A stretch of 64,000 nucleotides of DNA from Pteria penguin (GCA_035048485.1 CM068585.1:17651501-17715500); one strand, 5' to 3'; positions 1 through 15,600 are shown, counted from the first letter of the stretch. Notes: generated from the letters alone by a model not told the origin. Program-made: numbers and translations.

Positions 1-430
1 ACTAAAAGAAGTGTCAGATACATGTGATGGTTTGCTGTATTATATAACATAGATCTCATTTCATCTACTTTTTTTTTAATTATAATCTCTCTCTGAGAGA
101 TTTTCAATAAAGAATTAAACATAATGGCATATTGTAGGATAACTAAAACTGTACATATGATATCTTTGAAGGGATTTATATCAGATAACACTGTCCTCTG
201 TGTTCTTAATGATAACTACCCTATTACAAATGATTAATGATATGTACAATAATCATCACTGAATAATGAGTGCTTTCATTTCAATACTTATAAAACAGTA
301 TTCACATATTTACTGAGTTAGCACTATCCTTATATAATGTATCTTAGCTTCTTCTTTCTTTTTTTCTGGTAAAATATGAGTACTCTAAAAACAAGAACAT
401 GAACATGGAACATGAGTAACACTGCCTTAC
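1..430 (-). other. NFXL1 intron, partial
   Basis: Minus-strand sequence downstream of exon 16. I see no exon, hairpin or repeat here beyond short poly-T runs near 66-78 and 355-366. Confidence 0.6.
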
Positions 431-670
431 TAATTTAGGACATTCTCCAGCACAAGCCTGCAAGTGATTGCGTATCTTCTGATCACCATGTACCCATTCA
501 TGACAATTAATATGCTGTACAGTAGCTCCACAATGACACCTCATCTTTACCATCTGTTGACATGGTGGACATTCTCCTAGATGGCACTTCAGAGTAGGGC
601 ATTGATGGGTACAGCCCTCCGGACGTGGCTTCTGGCATGCCAGGTTACATTCCTCACAGTTATCACCATG
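431..670 (-). CDS. NFXL1: NFXL1 coding exon 16 (last one in window)
   Basis: 240 bp, residues 671-750. It reads [17 protein letters not shown], then [19 protein letters not shown], and ends GECPKL. The acceptor TTGGCAG|CATGG has a purine-rich tract, but the upstream CCCAG would run into TAA. Donor TTA|GTAAGG. The remaining C-terminal exons lie outside the window. Confidence 0.88.
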
Positions 671-3600
671 CTGCCAATAATTAATCATACTGGGATATAA
701 ACATAACCATCACTAGTTTTATACTCAAAAGACACAAAATTGGCACAGAATATCGCATTATACACCTGTGACTGGTCCTTCAATACATTTTGTTAATTTA
801 CCCTACTGCATGGTTGTTAGCTTTTGCCACATTATTGAAATTATCACCTATGATGGTTCTTTCAGTATAAAGTTCAAATTTTGTCTATCTACTAAGAACA
901 TCAGCAAACTCTGCCACTGAAGCTTTAACAAGTATCTAACAGAAAAATCCAAATAAATACTGCACAGCTGTTCTATAATAATATACAAATCAAAGATGAA
1001 AAGATGACTTCTAAGTCATTGCTACTTACCATAATGTTATCTATGGCATTGTTGACCACATGACATTCCTTGGTACAAATATGATTACCACATGCTAATT
1101 TTCGTCCACACTTCCTACCACACCCCAAGGGACGCAACTCAGAGCATGGGATGTGCATCACCTGAAAAATACATATACATGTATACTACCATGACTATCA
1201 TAATTTCCAAAGGGAAATCCAATGGTCATAATAAAAACAGAAACTCTCAATATCACAAATTTTCATCCTCTTGGCCTTCACATATGATCAAAACGATATA
1301 AACAGAAAACATGTCAAATCTATCACTATGCCATGTATGCTTCAGAATAAAACAGAATTATGCCGAAGTACACATGGCATAGTGATGGATTTTACGTAAC
1401 TATCTATATCATTTCAATCACCCAATAAAGGCCAAAAGGCAGAAAATTAACAACAAAATATTTATCTACATGTGAGAATTCAGTATATAACTTATCATAT
1501 TTTAAAAAACATTCATTTTCAGGTGCAAAATTATCATCTATGCACAGAGTAGGAATAAACAGTATATTAAACAGCATTTTCATGACATGTTTATATAGTT
1601 TATAGAAACAGACAACATTTCAAGGTAGAATACAATGACCTATTGTAAGATTTTTGTATAATACTGAAAGCTGTCTTACCTCATGTAATCCAAAGCATTC
1701 TAAAGGCATAGGTACCATACAGGGTGGGCAAGGTTTGTTACTGATCTCCTCTCTAATGATTGGTTTTCCCTCCCATGGCCCTGCCCTTGCAACCTATAAT
1801 TAATCTTATTATGAGTAGTTTGTTATGTATTATACATAGAGAAGTCACTGTAGCACCGTGGATGAGGTGCTAGGCTTGTGACCAAAAGGTCCCTGGTTCC
1901 TGTTCCATGGGCACACCGGTGTTTTGTCTTTCAGATAAGACAGTAAAAACCTAGGTCCCGTGTCATGGTAGACGTGGCACGTAAAAGATCCCTCACTGCT
2001 TCGTGTGTGTCCATTGCAAAGGTAAAAATTTTCTATGTGATGCACCAGGCAGATGCCATCACCATATAAGTGAAATAATGGTGGAATGACATAAAACAAT
2101 AATCAATCAATCAACATTATACAGTGTATGTGAATTATAGAGCCTGACAAACCTGAATTCGACTAAGCTACACAAACACATCTACTGGTTATGAAAATCG
2201 TTTATTCATTTCTTCTACAAAGTCTTCTACAAGCACTGTAGTTTGAAAATTTTGCTTCAATACTTCTTTAATTCTGATGGTTGTTTTTATTTTCACTTAT
2301 ATCAGGGACATACCTTTACAAATTCAAAATAGGGGCCAACTGGGCCCCAAGCTTTAAAAATTTAGGAGCCCAGAACAAAAATTGGGGGCCCAAAAAAAAA
2401 ACCACATAAAATTAAGTTGGCATTGATTTTAACCAATCTGTTGAGAAGTGACGACTCAGTTATTTTTCATAATTCTTTTGATATAGGCACTTTCATGTTA
2501 ACTGTGGGATTGATGTTTTGAGTTGAAAATTGTTACGTTTCCTGTGAAATATCTCATGTCAAAATGTAATTTTCATTGTACCTTCTTCATTTTGCGGGAA
2601 CAGTGATGATTTTGCCACTCCATACATAAGTCCCATAGTTAACGTGAAAGGGTCTATTGTTTGTTGTTCCTTTTAATGGGGGCCGAGACACCCCTTCCAA
2701 GAATCTCCACATCGTTGGTGATCTGAGCTTGGCCGTTGATGTTTTAAAAAATCTACGTCACTCATGTATGCATTCTTGTCATTGCTTACGTTAATTTACT
2801 GTTATATCATATATGACAAGATCACATTTGTGAGTGACATTTTATGCAATTATGCAATTATTGAAACATCAATGGCCTGTAATTTGGGTTAAAATGCGTT
2901 TAGATTTAGACGTAATACAACAATTAAATTTAAAAAGTTTTGCTGATTAAGACCAATTCTGGAAATTCGCTTCAAAATGCGAAAAGTTGGAGTGTTTTTA
3001 TAACCAGTAGTTTTTAATTTTCAATCGCCACATGGGCGATCAGGACTTGAGGTTTTGGGGGCCCAGAATTTTATAGCCATGGGCGACTGCCAATTTCTGT
3101 CCCTGTATATGGTGATGGTATCTGTTTGCTGCATTACACAGAAATTGAAGCCTAAACAACAGATCCACTGAAAGCAGGGAAAGATCTTCTTTGTTTCAAC
3201 ATCTACAGTGATACAGAATCTTGATTTTCATGGTCTCATATAGAGATAAGACACTAACAAGTCGACGGCAAGACCCTAACATTGGATTTCTCAGCCACAA
3301 GGCAAGATCCAAATATGGGACTTGTTGGTAACAAGGCAAGACACAAACATGGGACTTCATGGTAACAAAGCAAGACACAAACATGGGACTTTTTAGCCAC
3401 AAGGTGAGACCAAAATATGGGACTTCTTGGCCACAAGGCAAGACCAACATGGGACTTCTTGGCCCCAAGGTGAGACCAAAACATGGGACTTCTTCGCCAC
3501 GAGGCCAGACCCAAACTGGGACTTCTTGGTCACAAGCCAATCACACTCCTGGCTTCTTAAATACCACAATTTCCTTCACTCATATTGCTATTACCTGTAA

Positions 3601-6600
3601 GTAAACAACTGACAGTACAATTTCCCAATAATTCGGGTAATAAAAATTTACCTGTAATAATCAAATTTCACACCTGTCTGATATTTGTTCTTTTATGATG
3701 CTGAATCAAGAGCCAGCATAGCTCAATCAACAAAGTGATTATCTCATGAACGAGACTTCAAAAGTTAAACTCCAACTGGTAGCTTGTCAATGTCCTGGCT
3801 TCTGTACAGTACAAGAGGCCAAAATTGGCCTGTATTGCTCACCTGAGAACCCTCAGCACACGATGAACTTAGGAAATACTATAATGTTATTAACTGGTAG
3901 TTTCTGTATTGGCCCTGCTATTGATTCCAAGGTAGCTGTATTAGCTGAAGGCTGAGGGCCATGACAGCTATCCCGAGAATCAATAACAAGGCCAATACAA
4001 AAAATTCTAGTTAATGACAATTTTATGAAACGATATTTAATATATCTGTACAACCCTCTTTCAGAGAGCCAATACATGTACCAGATAAATGAAGATATTT
4101 GTTTACAGTATATAGCAATTAAAGTTTTCATATATACAACCTTGCGGCGCCGACGATCCGGGTTCGATCCCCGGGTTGCGCCACTATGTCTAAGAGGTTC
4201 ATAACCTCCTGCTTCCATGTTGCGATATAATTGAAATATTGTTGAAAGCGACGTAAAAACACCAATCAACCAATCATATATACAACCATAAGTGTCTTCA
4301 CATCTCTATCTCATTCTTTTACCATCCTGTGATTTGATTCTGAATAATCAAAATATCTCTATTTTGAATACTATAAACTTTATTCTTAATAACATCATCA
4401 GAATTGTGAATCGAAACCTATGCAGTAATTCTTACCTGTTTATTCATGAGCTCAATACCACATGATTTTCAAATCATGAATACCTGTGAATTGTGGAACT
4501 TAAATTTACAATGCTTACTTTGTGACACTTAAGGGCATCAACAGTGCATGCATAGTCATGGACAACAAAACCTGTCATTTCTATTTTAAAATACGATAAG
4601 GGGAAACAAAAACAAGCCTGTAGATAAGCATTTCAATTATTTCCCCTTCAGTGTCTCAGCTCCAAAAAATAATAGAAAGAAACAACACTGTGATTTTTAT
4701 TTCAACGCGAATGTTTTTGGTAAATATTTCGGAAAATCTAGAAGCCAATTTGGTAAATACATATCTATGTTTACCATTTCCAAAGCTGGATTTAAATGAT
4801 GCATTTTATGTGTTGTTTATAGGTAGTTTGAAGTGACTTTTCAAGATTCTTGTCTTGTTTATAATGGGTTAAATGGGGTTCTTCACCTCAAAATTTTGAC
4901 TGTTAAATGAAGTTCAAGTATCTTATCAGTGACACTGGAAGCTGGTTCATTAAAAAGAAACAAATATGGAGAATAAATTGTGATGCTGGTAACAAGTATT
5001 TAGACAGGGGTAGGGTTTGCTATTTGGGTATAATTTCTGGTTCACTACATGAGTTCTATTGGTAAATGCTGTTAGTTCACGTCCAATTTAGCTGTTATGC
5101 AAATAAACCAATTGGTAATAATTTCTCCGCATCTGCTTATGTATCCTCTGCATCACCATATTTTCAGAAACAGAACATGGCCGTAGGGCTAATACAGGAT
5201 TTTTCTGTACTGGCCCACTGATTCATATTGTTCAGACCGTTCTTTAAGTATAAGGATTAATATTTTGAATCATTTAATCATAGAATCTATATACTCAATA
5301 GTTTACTTGAGAATCCTCAAAAACACAATGCCATGACTTTGTGATACATTTAGCTTTTAATTTTTATGCTGCTCACATAAAGTCTCTCTTTACAAAGGAT
5401 GGTTCTCTTGGGATATATTTTCCCACTACCTTGGATTACCATTGAGTAGATCTCGTCAAAATACAATGAACTTGGAAGGAAAGTCCACATTGATTATGAG
5501 AATACCTTCATATAGCTTAAAATGGTAATATTATTCACCGAGCATGATGTTCTCAAACTAAATGCTAAGTAACCCAAACTTTTGTAGACAACAATGGAAA
5601 AGGGCAGAACATACATGTATGTAATACATTATAATTTCAGGATGTTTAATATTTTATCCTGAATTTTTATTAACTTTAAACTGATAATGTTCCATGTTCA
5701 ATTTTCTCAGACTGAATTACATTTAAATAATGTCAATATAAGTTATACAAACACAAACTGAATATATTTCATTACTGTCTGTGACATTTTATAGTAAATT
5801 ACTACACCAATAAATATATTCTAGTATTTATCATGCATATACATGTAATACACAAGATGTTATCCACATACACCAGAAGCCACTTGTATAGTTGTGGAAA
5901 ACACTAGAGAACCCCCAGAAAACCACCAAGCTTTGGTAGGTCATGTGACACAACCAGGGAATAAACTTAACAGAAATTTTTAAGAGCCATGTGGGCTCGT
6001 AAGACTCAGAATCTAAGGGCCCACAGCAATCTTTATGAGCCCACACTGAAACCATTCAAAAATTGCAAGAAAAAGTAATCAATTATTAATTTTTCTGAAT
6101 TTTACTACATTACACAACAATTTCTCTTCAATTTTACTTCTTGAAGTAATCGTCCCGTTTTGTCGGCGATACATTTCGTTTCTTGGGAACGGCGAAAAAA
6201 ACTTCCTAACTGGGCTTGTCGAGCCATAATTTAGAGGTTAATGAAAAGTAATTAATGGGAGTTGTGATTGGTTGATGTGTTGTAGGGGAGAAAGGGACTT
6301 AACTATTTCAATGTATAAGGAGCTGTGATTAGATGAAATTATTTGATCTATCTATAAATAAGGTTTTATTCTGCTGTAAAATCATGAATTTTTATCTCAT
6401 TTTGCTAATGCAGAAATTTTATATCCTAAAAAAGCGTCTAGATGATTCAGAGTAGAATTCAACAAGGAAATGGCCGATTCGTCTTGCAGATTTTTCGTTC
6501 GCCACGTGGGCGAGTAGGAAGTGTTTCTTGGTCGTCCACAACAAATTTTACTCGTCTTGGGCGAGTGGGCGAGCGTTAAGTTTATTCCCTGACAACAATT

Positions 6601-9600
6601 ATTCAGCTTAGATTGCATAGCACATACATGTATACACTAATTTCTGTATCTGAAATACTTAAGACTTACGTTGTCTTTGATCAAAACTTTGATGGCTGAA
6701 TGGCACATTGCAGGACAAAGATGAGAGCAGTGGTTATATGGTTTACCACACACCAAACGGCAAGGTGGACAATCTCCAAAGTGGCAACGGTGAGGTATAG
6801 CAGTTGGATGATGACATTTAGGAGGTATTCTATTAATGATAAAATTACAAATCACTTAAATCATGTTTTGATGAAAATGGATTGCAATAGAATAGAATCT
6901 TGTAGTCTTTTCCAAAAGAGAAATGAAAACTACACTAACCATAATAAATACGAAAGTTTCTTGTCAACACTATTGAAATTGAAGGATTTCAATAAGAGTA
7001 GGAACCCGGCAAAATAACGCCATTTCAAATGATGGAAATCGCAAAATAACGCCATTTCAAATGATGGAAATCGCCAGTTTAAATTTCCTCTGACCTCAAA
7101 TTTACTACTCAAATTCATGCATACAGCACTCAAAATGATATGCCTCAAATTTCAAAATCACTTCCTCAAATTATTCTTATTGAAACTTTGGATACTGCAA
7201 GTTTCATAAATGATCTCCATCCTAGATGTTAGGCTTGCAGTATCAGCGCATTGCAGGGGTATATTATGGCATTTTGATAAACAGACCCTTAGAATTATTC
7301 CTGGCATGATAGTCATTTTGAGAAAATTTTATGACCACTTAAAAATTTAGGAGTGCAATGAAATCTGACTTGCCAAATACAATTCCTTTTCTTTTTTTTT
7401 TTATTTTTAATTTCCAATTTGGAAGTTTTTGATTGATGGAATAAATAGGAAAACTGACACAAATTTTATTATTGGTAATAGGTCTGTTATTTAAAAGAGG
7501 CTGAAAATAACCTGGATAAACCCATGCATTATCTTACTAGTACTCAGAAAACTTACCTGCAAGGGATATTACATCGAGGGGGGCGTGTCACTTTCTCTTT
7601 GCCACATGGTACTGTGATTTTAGTTCCTTCACAAAAACAGGTGATTGTTTTGGTCAATGGACAAGGGTAACAAGTTCCTACAGATAATAGGTTAAAGTCA
7701 TTTATGAAAGATAAATCATTTAAATCTTTTGAATTTTTCATCTAATGTATTTCAGGTAACACTTGTGACTTTAATGTCTTACTGTTGGATTGAATATATA
7801 ATTATTAACTATACTTTCTAACAGTGTAACAAAACCAAAATAATACATGTATCTTTATTAACGTAAAGATATACATTCAAACATAGGTAGATATGTTTTA
7901 GGCAAATTAAATACTTGTATAACTAAACTACACATTCAGACATAAATTTCAAGGAATTGTACAATTGACACTTTTCAAGCATCCCATACATTGCCTATGA
8001 AATTTCTCAACATTCCCTTTTTAAAGTACATATATCTTTTGTTCTTAAGATAAATCAATAAATATACAGTAAGAAATGGTATACATTTTCAGCAATCACA
8101 CAGCAAGAAGTCAAATAAACAAAACTTCCCAAATCACTGACATATTTGGAAACAAACTGTAAACACAATAATATATTTATATGAAGAACTGACCTCTGTG
8201 ACATACACTGCCACACTTATGGTTCTTACAGCCCAGTTGCTTGCCACAAATTTGTTCACATGAAGGACAATTACCATCACAACACTGGAATCAAAAGGAA
8301 AACATCAATTTCAACTGATATTTCAGTGCTTCAAGTTGCAACAAAAATGTTTGCATTTGCAAATAAACTATCAATTTTGCGACTAAATGTCAAACATATT
8401 TGCAAAATCACGACCAAAAATTTAAGGCGCCGTTAGGTCCATTTTTGTCAGAGTTCGTATGTGTGCAGAAATTAAACCATTCACACAATTCAACAGGTTT
8501 GATTGTTGTAGCAGTTATGTATTTCATTTTCTTCAGTACAAACTATAATGATAAATCTGAATGTGAGAGGAACACAAGTATTGTTAACAGACAAAATCAG
8601 ATGTTAGGAATTCTCTGGCTTTGTTCTCTATTATGGAAGCACAAATGCGAGAGACTTTAGACCAAATACATGCATCACACGTTGGTTTTCAACACCCTGG
8701 AAAGTAAAATATTGCAGATCATGGCCAAATGATTTGGACTGGGAATGCAATAGTCTCAGACAAGATTTTCTTCAGGTGGAAATGTGTTGGATTTTGCCAA
8801 AGAAGTATGAAAACAACAGAAGTTTAGTGTTATTTCCCCTTTGTCAGTTCTTTTCTATGTTTTCAGTTTTTCCTTCAGTTTTTTTAAATCATGTCTGTAG
8901 CCTAGACATTTGATTAAAATTGCAGTTTTGATTTGAATAAATAAATAAATGAATAAGTTAACAATGTAATTCAGTTATCATTTTACCTTTTTCTATAATA
9001 AACTTTAAGGCAAGTAAATTTTCTCTATATGGTGACTACATTTTCTGTAAAGGTGAACAAAATTTTCACTTACATGTAGTCACCTTTCAGTGGCCTATAA
9101 TAAAATGCTATTTGTAACACTGTATCTATGCTTTGACCTTACCATGAACTTATTGTGTAGTTCATGCTTCTTGTGCCGAAAAAATTGTTTGTTTGGGATT
9201 TTGTTTGTGTTTTTGGTTCTTTTTTCTGTGTTTTTTTTTTTTTTGAAGGGAAGAGAGTTGTCTGAAAAAGTCAAACTTAGTAGACATTGTTCTGAGTCGA
9301 GACTAATAGAATCTAGCACTAGTTTGAGTTCCAGATAGAAAAAGATCAGTCGAGGGATGGATGAATCAACAAATCTCAACCGAGGCCTTAGCCGAGGTTG
9401 AGATATGATGATTCATCCAACCGGAGACTGATCTTTTTCTATTTGGAACTCAAATTAGTGCTTGATTATTTTTCTCGCACCTCAGCAGCTTGATGTAGGC
9501 TATAGATATTTTCAACGTTTTTGTTTACTTCCTTTGATGACCGAATCACTGATTGAATAAAAAGATAGTCCGCCGCAATAAAGTAAAACACCATGATATG

Positions 9601-12600
9601 CATGAAGAAACTTTATATTTTGATAGGATTTTTCAACATTAAACTTAATGATAACACATGATGTTGACTATCTCTCCGACACAAAAATCATGAGTCCCCA
9701 TGTTTCATTTGTTTGTAAACAATGCAGACGACGCGCGGAAGGATACAATGTGTTCCGGATGCAAGAAAAGTTGTTTCTGGCAAATTTTTTCAGCAGAAGA
9801 GATTTACCAAACTACCACATCGTTATACACAATGGCACATATATGTCTGAAGTCTCACTTCATAATGAATGTATGTTTACAGTATAGTCCAGGGATATGT
9901 ATATTAATACACATAAAATTACTGTTCTAAAATTGATTAGTATTTTTCATGCATCACAGTCCCAAACATGTTTCCTACTAATACTCATTCTTTAAACACT
10001 AAAGTGAATCTATCTAAAACAGACGAATATGATTCTCCACATTAGTGTCCCCATTTTCCTAAAGACGACATATCATACATGACCATATCCTTAATTTATG
10101 TGGGTAAATAAGACAGAATGTTTATCTAATACCATTTGATAGAAAAAAAATATCAGAAAAAGGTATCCATACATTTAATTTTGTGTGATCCGATTGTAGT
10201 AAAGAGGTCATGGATTTTATTCCCATCAGCAGTTCGACCATGTCCTGTTTTTTGAATGAGACAGAAAATCATAGGTCCCATGTCTCTATTAACATTGGCA
10301 GGTAGAAAATTCATCAATGCTTCATATATTCCCATTGTATACATAAAAAATTTCCTTGTTATGTAACAAGCAGTTGTCGTCAACGGATAAATGATTTAAT
10401 ATTGGCTTGACGTTGAAAAGAACCAAGCAAGGAAATAAATCTAATTTATTCTAAATTTAATGTAATTTGACAAGGAAATATTAACGTATAATCTATTTGA
10501 TACCGTATAAGCTTACCTTTCTTTTACATTGATGTTTTTGACAGTCTTTCATCTTAGTACATTTGATTTCACATAAGTATTCTTTGTTACATGGTACTTC
10601 CTTCTGTTTTTGTCCACATCGACATTTTTTGGCACGCATTTGTCGACACTATAAAATAAAGCAAAATTGAGGATTTGCATCTAGCATTTTATGCACTTCA
10701 ACATTGTTCTTCACTTATATTAAATGGAAATTAAAATGCTTTGAATGATTATATTCATACAATACGAACTCTGTAGAGTGAGATTTTGTAGTATGTGCAC
10801 ATTTTACAAAGTCCATACTTCAGTTTTAATCTTAAACACACTACCTTGATATAAATGTCCTATATCAGCATATCTAACTTGCTAAATCAGAATGGAAATA
10901 AAAATTTGTGCTACCAACCGCTCCACAAGGTCCTAAATGACATCTCTGAGAACAAGCATGAATTCCACAGTCCAGCATTTTACCACAGGTATCTCCACAT
11001 GTTGGAATGTCTTCAGTACAGGGCAACTGAAACTCTGTACAAATACACAAACATCTAACAATTATAATACTAAGTAACTGAAAATTAATACAACACAATC
11101 TAAGCAAATTGTCCTCACTGTAAAATATGTATCCGACGGATTGTTAATACCGGTAATCATTTGAAAGCAGTTTTCACAAAACATACTGTGTTTAGGCTTA
11201 TTTTGCACTTATATCTTGTTTTACATCACTCGAACAACACTTCAATACAACACCTGTGCATCAAACTCACCTTAAGCAGTAACACTTTTCTTGCATGCTA
11301 AATGCATGTACAGAAACATCTGCTGTAACACAGGCCTCAAGTGGCCATAGTCAAAGGACTGATTATAATGTGTTTCACTCATCACAGGATTGGGGTTTTC
11401 CTATTTTATTTCATGATATTACAGTGAGAATGCATATTATGCGCTGAATCAGTTTTCCATACCTACACCTCACTGAGAACAGCATTTCAGAATTTTTTTC
11501 TCAAAAATTGCAAGTTTTTCCTGCATAACATCATATAAGAATTTTAATGTTCATTTGTGTACAATACATGTGTATCTGTTAAATAGAACAACACCTCAAA
11601 CAATTAATTCTATAACACATTAATCATTCCACCTTGATACTTGAATGTTATTTAATTTTCCCAGCCATTAATAGACTACTTGCCAATGTTGACAATGTTC
11701 ACCTTGATGTCCGAGCTGATAACTTGAGATGATTTTGATAGTGACATCATATAAAAAGACATAATCATTTGTGAAAATAATAATTTTCTTCAAGATGGAA
11801 TTACATTTTTATTGTGATAAATGAGAAATATTGCTAAAAGCTATCAGGTCAGACATTTAGACGGCCATTTTCAACATTGGAATGTGGTATAGTGACAGCT
11901 ACTGACTTTCATAACAACTGGTTAAATGTAAACTACTGAACTTTACTCTACACAAACATTGCTTTTCCACTGAACTTTGACCTCCGTCGTTATGCTTTAA
12001 TAACTTAATACTTACATATACAGGTATTAACATAGTCATAATTCATTGCCCATACATAATCTACAGAAGAATATGTTCTTGACAGAACTTTAGTTATAAC
12101 ATCCAAGTTCTCAGCAGGCACCCTCGGACCACCTTAAAGTTATATTTTCATTAACACTATGTGCCTATGAGCAAAAGGTGGCAGGCTTGGTGTAGTGTTT
12201 AAGCACTTGACGCCTGATGTAGATGATTTGGGTTACATTTCCAGATTGCATTATTATGTTAAAGAGGATGGTACCTCCTGCTTCCATGTCCTGATACATC
12301 TTAAAAATATTTATTAAAAACAAACTAAATAAATAATTATGAATAAATTTACTTTTATCAGCAGACTTTACTAGTGTTATTTATCAGATTAAGAGAATAT
12401 GACTTTACCACTCTTTCCACATGGACAATGTCTCTGGCCAGCTCTAGGACAGGTCCCACATGCTCCACTGTGGCACTGTCTTTCACAAACATGGCTTTTG
12501 CAGCTGAATTGTTTTCTGCATGGCTAAACAAAGAATATCAAGCTACCTACAATGTTGACTACGATACAAAGCATAATACAGGCAATCACTGTTAACTTTA

Positions 12601-15600
12601 ATAATCTTGAACGTCAGTTTATACACAATGACATAAATTTAAATTTTTCAAAGCTGAAAAACAAATGATGAGAAATGAATGTGTAATTTGCTACATAAGC
12701 ATTAAGAAACAGTATTGTATAGGCACTAGAAATAGGTAAAATATCCAGCATTAGTGTAATTATATATTTAGTGGCTATGACATTGCTTTTCTAGCATTTT
12801 AACTCGCATTCTTTATCTATTTGAATTTTAACAACAAGTCCTAATATGAGAAATACTTCCCACAGAGCAAAGTACATTGCATATATAAGGAAATTTGTAG
12901 AATGGACTGAACACAAATTTTGGTCATAGCTATAGTGTCTTTGTGACCTTAACATTGGTGGTATGACTTTAAATAAAAGTCATGATATACCTTTGTGTCA
13001 AGGGTAATAATTCTGAGTGGTATGAAATCTACCCATGTTACAATTAAAGTTTGGCTGGACAATAATATTTGTCACAGGCTCAAAGTAACCTTGACCTAGG
13101 AAATTTTAACATTGGTCAAGGTCATCACATACCCAAGAGACATGGGTATTACTATCTAAAATATGATTTCAAAGTATATGTTGTTTATGCATACAGCTGT
13201 TGTAGCTCAATCTGTTAGGTGTTTATCTTTCATTGAGAGGCTCTGGGCTCAAGTTCCACTGGTGGTTTGTCAGAGTCCTAACTTCTGGATGAAAGTTGAA
13301 ACACTAAAACACCAAGGTCCCATGTCACCTTAGACATGGCACATTAAAGATCCCTCATTGCTTTGAATGGGTCCACTGCATATTTCATAAGCCTAAGTTT
13401 CTGTGTATTGCATCATGTAGATGCAGCCATCATATATGTGCAGTGAGATTGGTGTAAAATAAAACAAGAATCAAACAAACAAACATATACGTGTATATAG
13501 TAAGGAGTATATAACTTTTAAACCAGACAGAAAAAACAGACAAGTCAAATGGACAGATAGACATGTTCATTTCTATAAACTCTTCAATGAAAATACAGTG
13601 ATTCCTTCCTTTTTCTGTATCTATCAGTTTCACCACTTACTTCATCACACTGCCATGTGGGACTGGCACATGGCCGTGTTGTCACCGCTTTACCACACAT
13701 ACACTTCTGTTTACTGGTCATTGGACAAGGAAGACAGTCTCCTGAAAAGTACTCACACGACGGTCATGTGGATAACTTGTTGTTACATGCACAATTGTCA
13801 TGCCAATAGTCAAACCTTATATGAGACACTATAACAAAAAACTACTCTGAAGCCAACTGACTTGGAAACACATACATACACATGAATACTGCAACATTTG
13901 CACAGTTATGGAATGATAAATACTGTAACTTTAAAATGCATCTTTTCACAAATGATAAAGCTTATTTGATAATTGCTCATTACTCAGCAAATGTTTTGAG
14001 TATCTATTTCAACAGAATCCTATACTGTTTTATAAACACACATGCACTTTTTCGATATGCAAAAACATTAGAATTGTACTCAAAATTCTACTTTTCCAGA
14101 ATCTGGCTCTCTTTACCATGACTAAGTTTGCTTCGTACCAGCTTAAAAGTGTATGAGGACAAGTGTACAAAAGTAAACAAAATTTCAGTGGGAGGTCTAT
14201 GCAAACAGATTCCTCAATCCAAGTGATTCTTTAACTAGTTTTCCTACCTGCATGACATGGTAATTGACAGAAATGCTGATTGCATGACAGTTTACGGCCA
14301 CATGGTTGCCCACAAGACCATGTCTTTACACTACACCGTACCACTTTAGGTTTCTGCTTCTTGCAATGGCAAGTGACCTGGATAGTCTTAGGACAAGGTG
14401 GACAGGGACCTGAAATATTTATAAAGCTTAAACTTAAAGTACTTAATAATGTCCTCCTATATACAAAATATAAAGTCTGTATCAACTCTCTCAAGATTAG
14501 AAATCAAAATTTGACTTTAAACTATCATTATGTCACAATATCATTGAATTTTTATACAAAGTTAGTCTAATTATCAAAGAAAAATCACTGCACCTGGATG
14601 ACACAGTAAGAGACAGGTATGTCCACACTCTGGTTTAAGTCGCTTGCCACACATCTGCCCACAGGAATGAGGCACTAGCCAAGGATCAAAGGGAGGGTCC
14701 ATTTCTTTACCACAGAAACACATGTATCTGGTGGGGCACTCATTTTGTTGATACTCTGACCTACATTTAGGACTGAAACCAGAAAGAATATGTTGTATTC
14801 AGAACAAAATTAGGTTAACTCTTCCATATCAGAAGTGCTGATAATTGCCTAACACAGCTGTATAAATTGATAAATCAGTGTATAAAAGCAGCTATTATAT
14901 AATGAGATTGAAATTCTGTCTTTACACACACATATCATCTAGGGTAGATATATTGTTTTCATAAAGACTATTCAAATTCTGAACTCATCTACTATATAAT
15001 GTATAGAATTTTATTATAGAATGTTGACACAGTGACTTCCTTATGTAAGTTTGCCAAAAGATATGTTTTTCTTTAGAAATTAGCTGTATTTTTACATTGT
15101 TTACTCATATTTTCTAAATATGCAAAATAAAGAATTGCAACAAGACAACAAAGAATTAAATTAAGTTCTCTTAACGTTTTGATGGTTTGAATAGAAAATA
15201 TAGATGATATGATACTCTAAACTTCTGAAAATACTTGTATATTTTCCCAACTGAAAACACAGGGGTAGTTTTAAAAAGGTCAAGAATCACTTTAATATGA
15301 GATTGTTCTTTACCAATGCCATGGTAAATCTTTACTGGAGCGACCATCATCAGACTGGTAGGTTTGTTGGTACACTCCCTCACGTACCCACTTCTGTATA
15401 CAAGGGATGTGAAACATGGCATAGCAACACTGGCATGACCAAATCTGAAATAGTTTACATATTCAGTCATCACTATCACATCTAAAGATTTTGAGACTTA
15501 AATTAATTTTGTCTCTTTTTATGGAAGACTCAAACTCATCACTTTTATAACTTAGATTCTATAAACAGGTATGAAATACATCTTTTCAAGACAATGCTGA

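Noticed and set aside
3196..3604. Open frames of up to 114 codons on both strands
   Set aside because: Produced by the 34-bp minisatellite; no homology or splice context.
4140..4185. Possible tRNA from GGGTTCGATCCCCGG
   Set aside because: It is the B-box part of SINE family B, lacking a 5' half.
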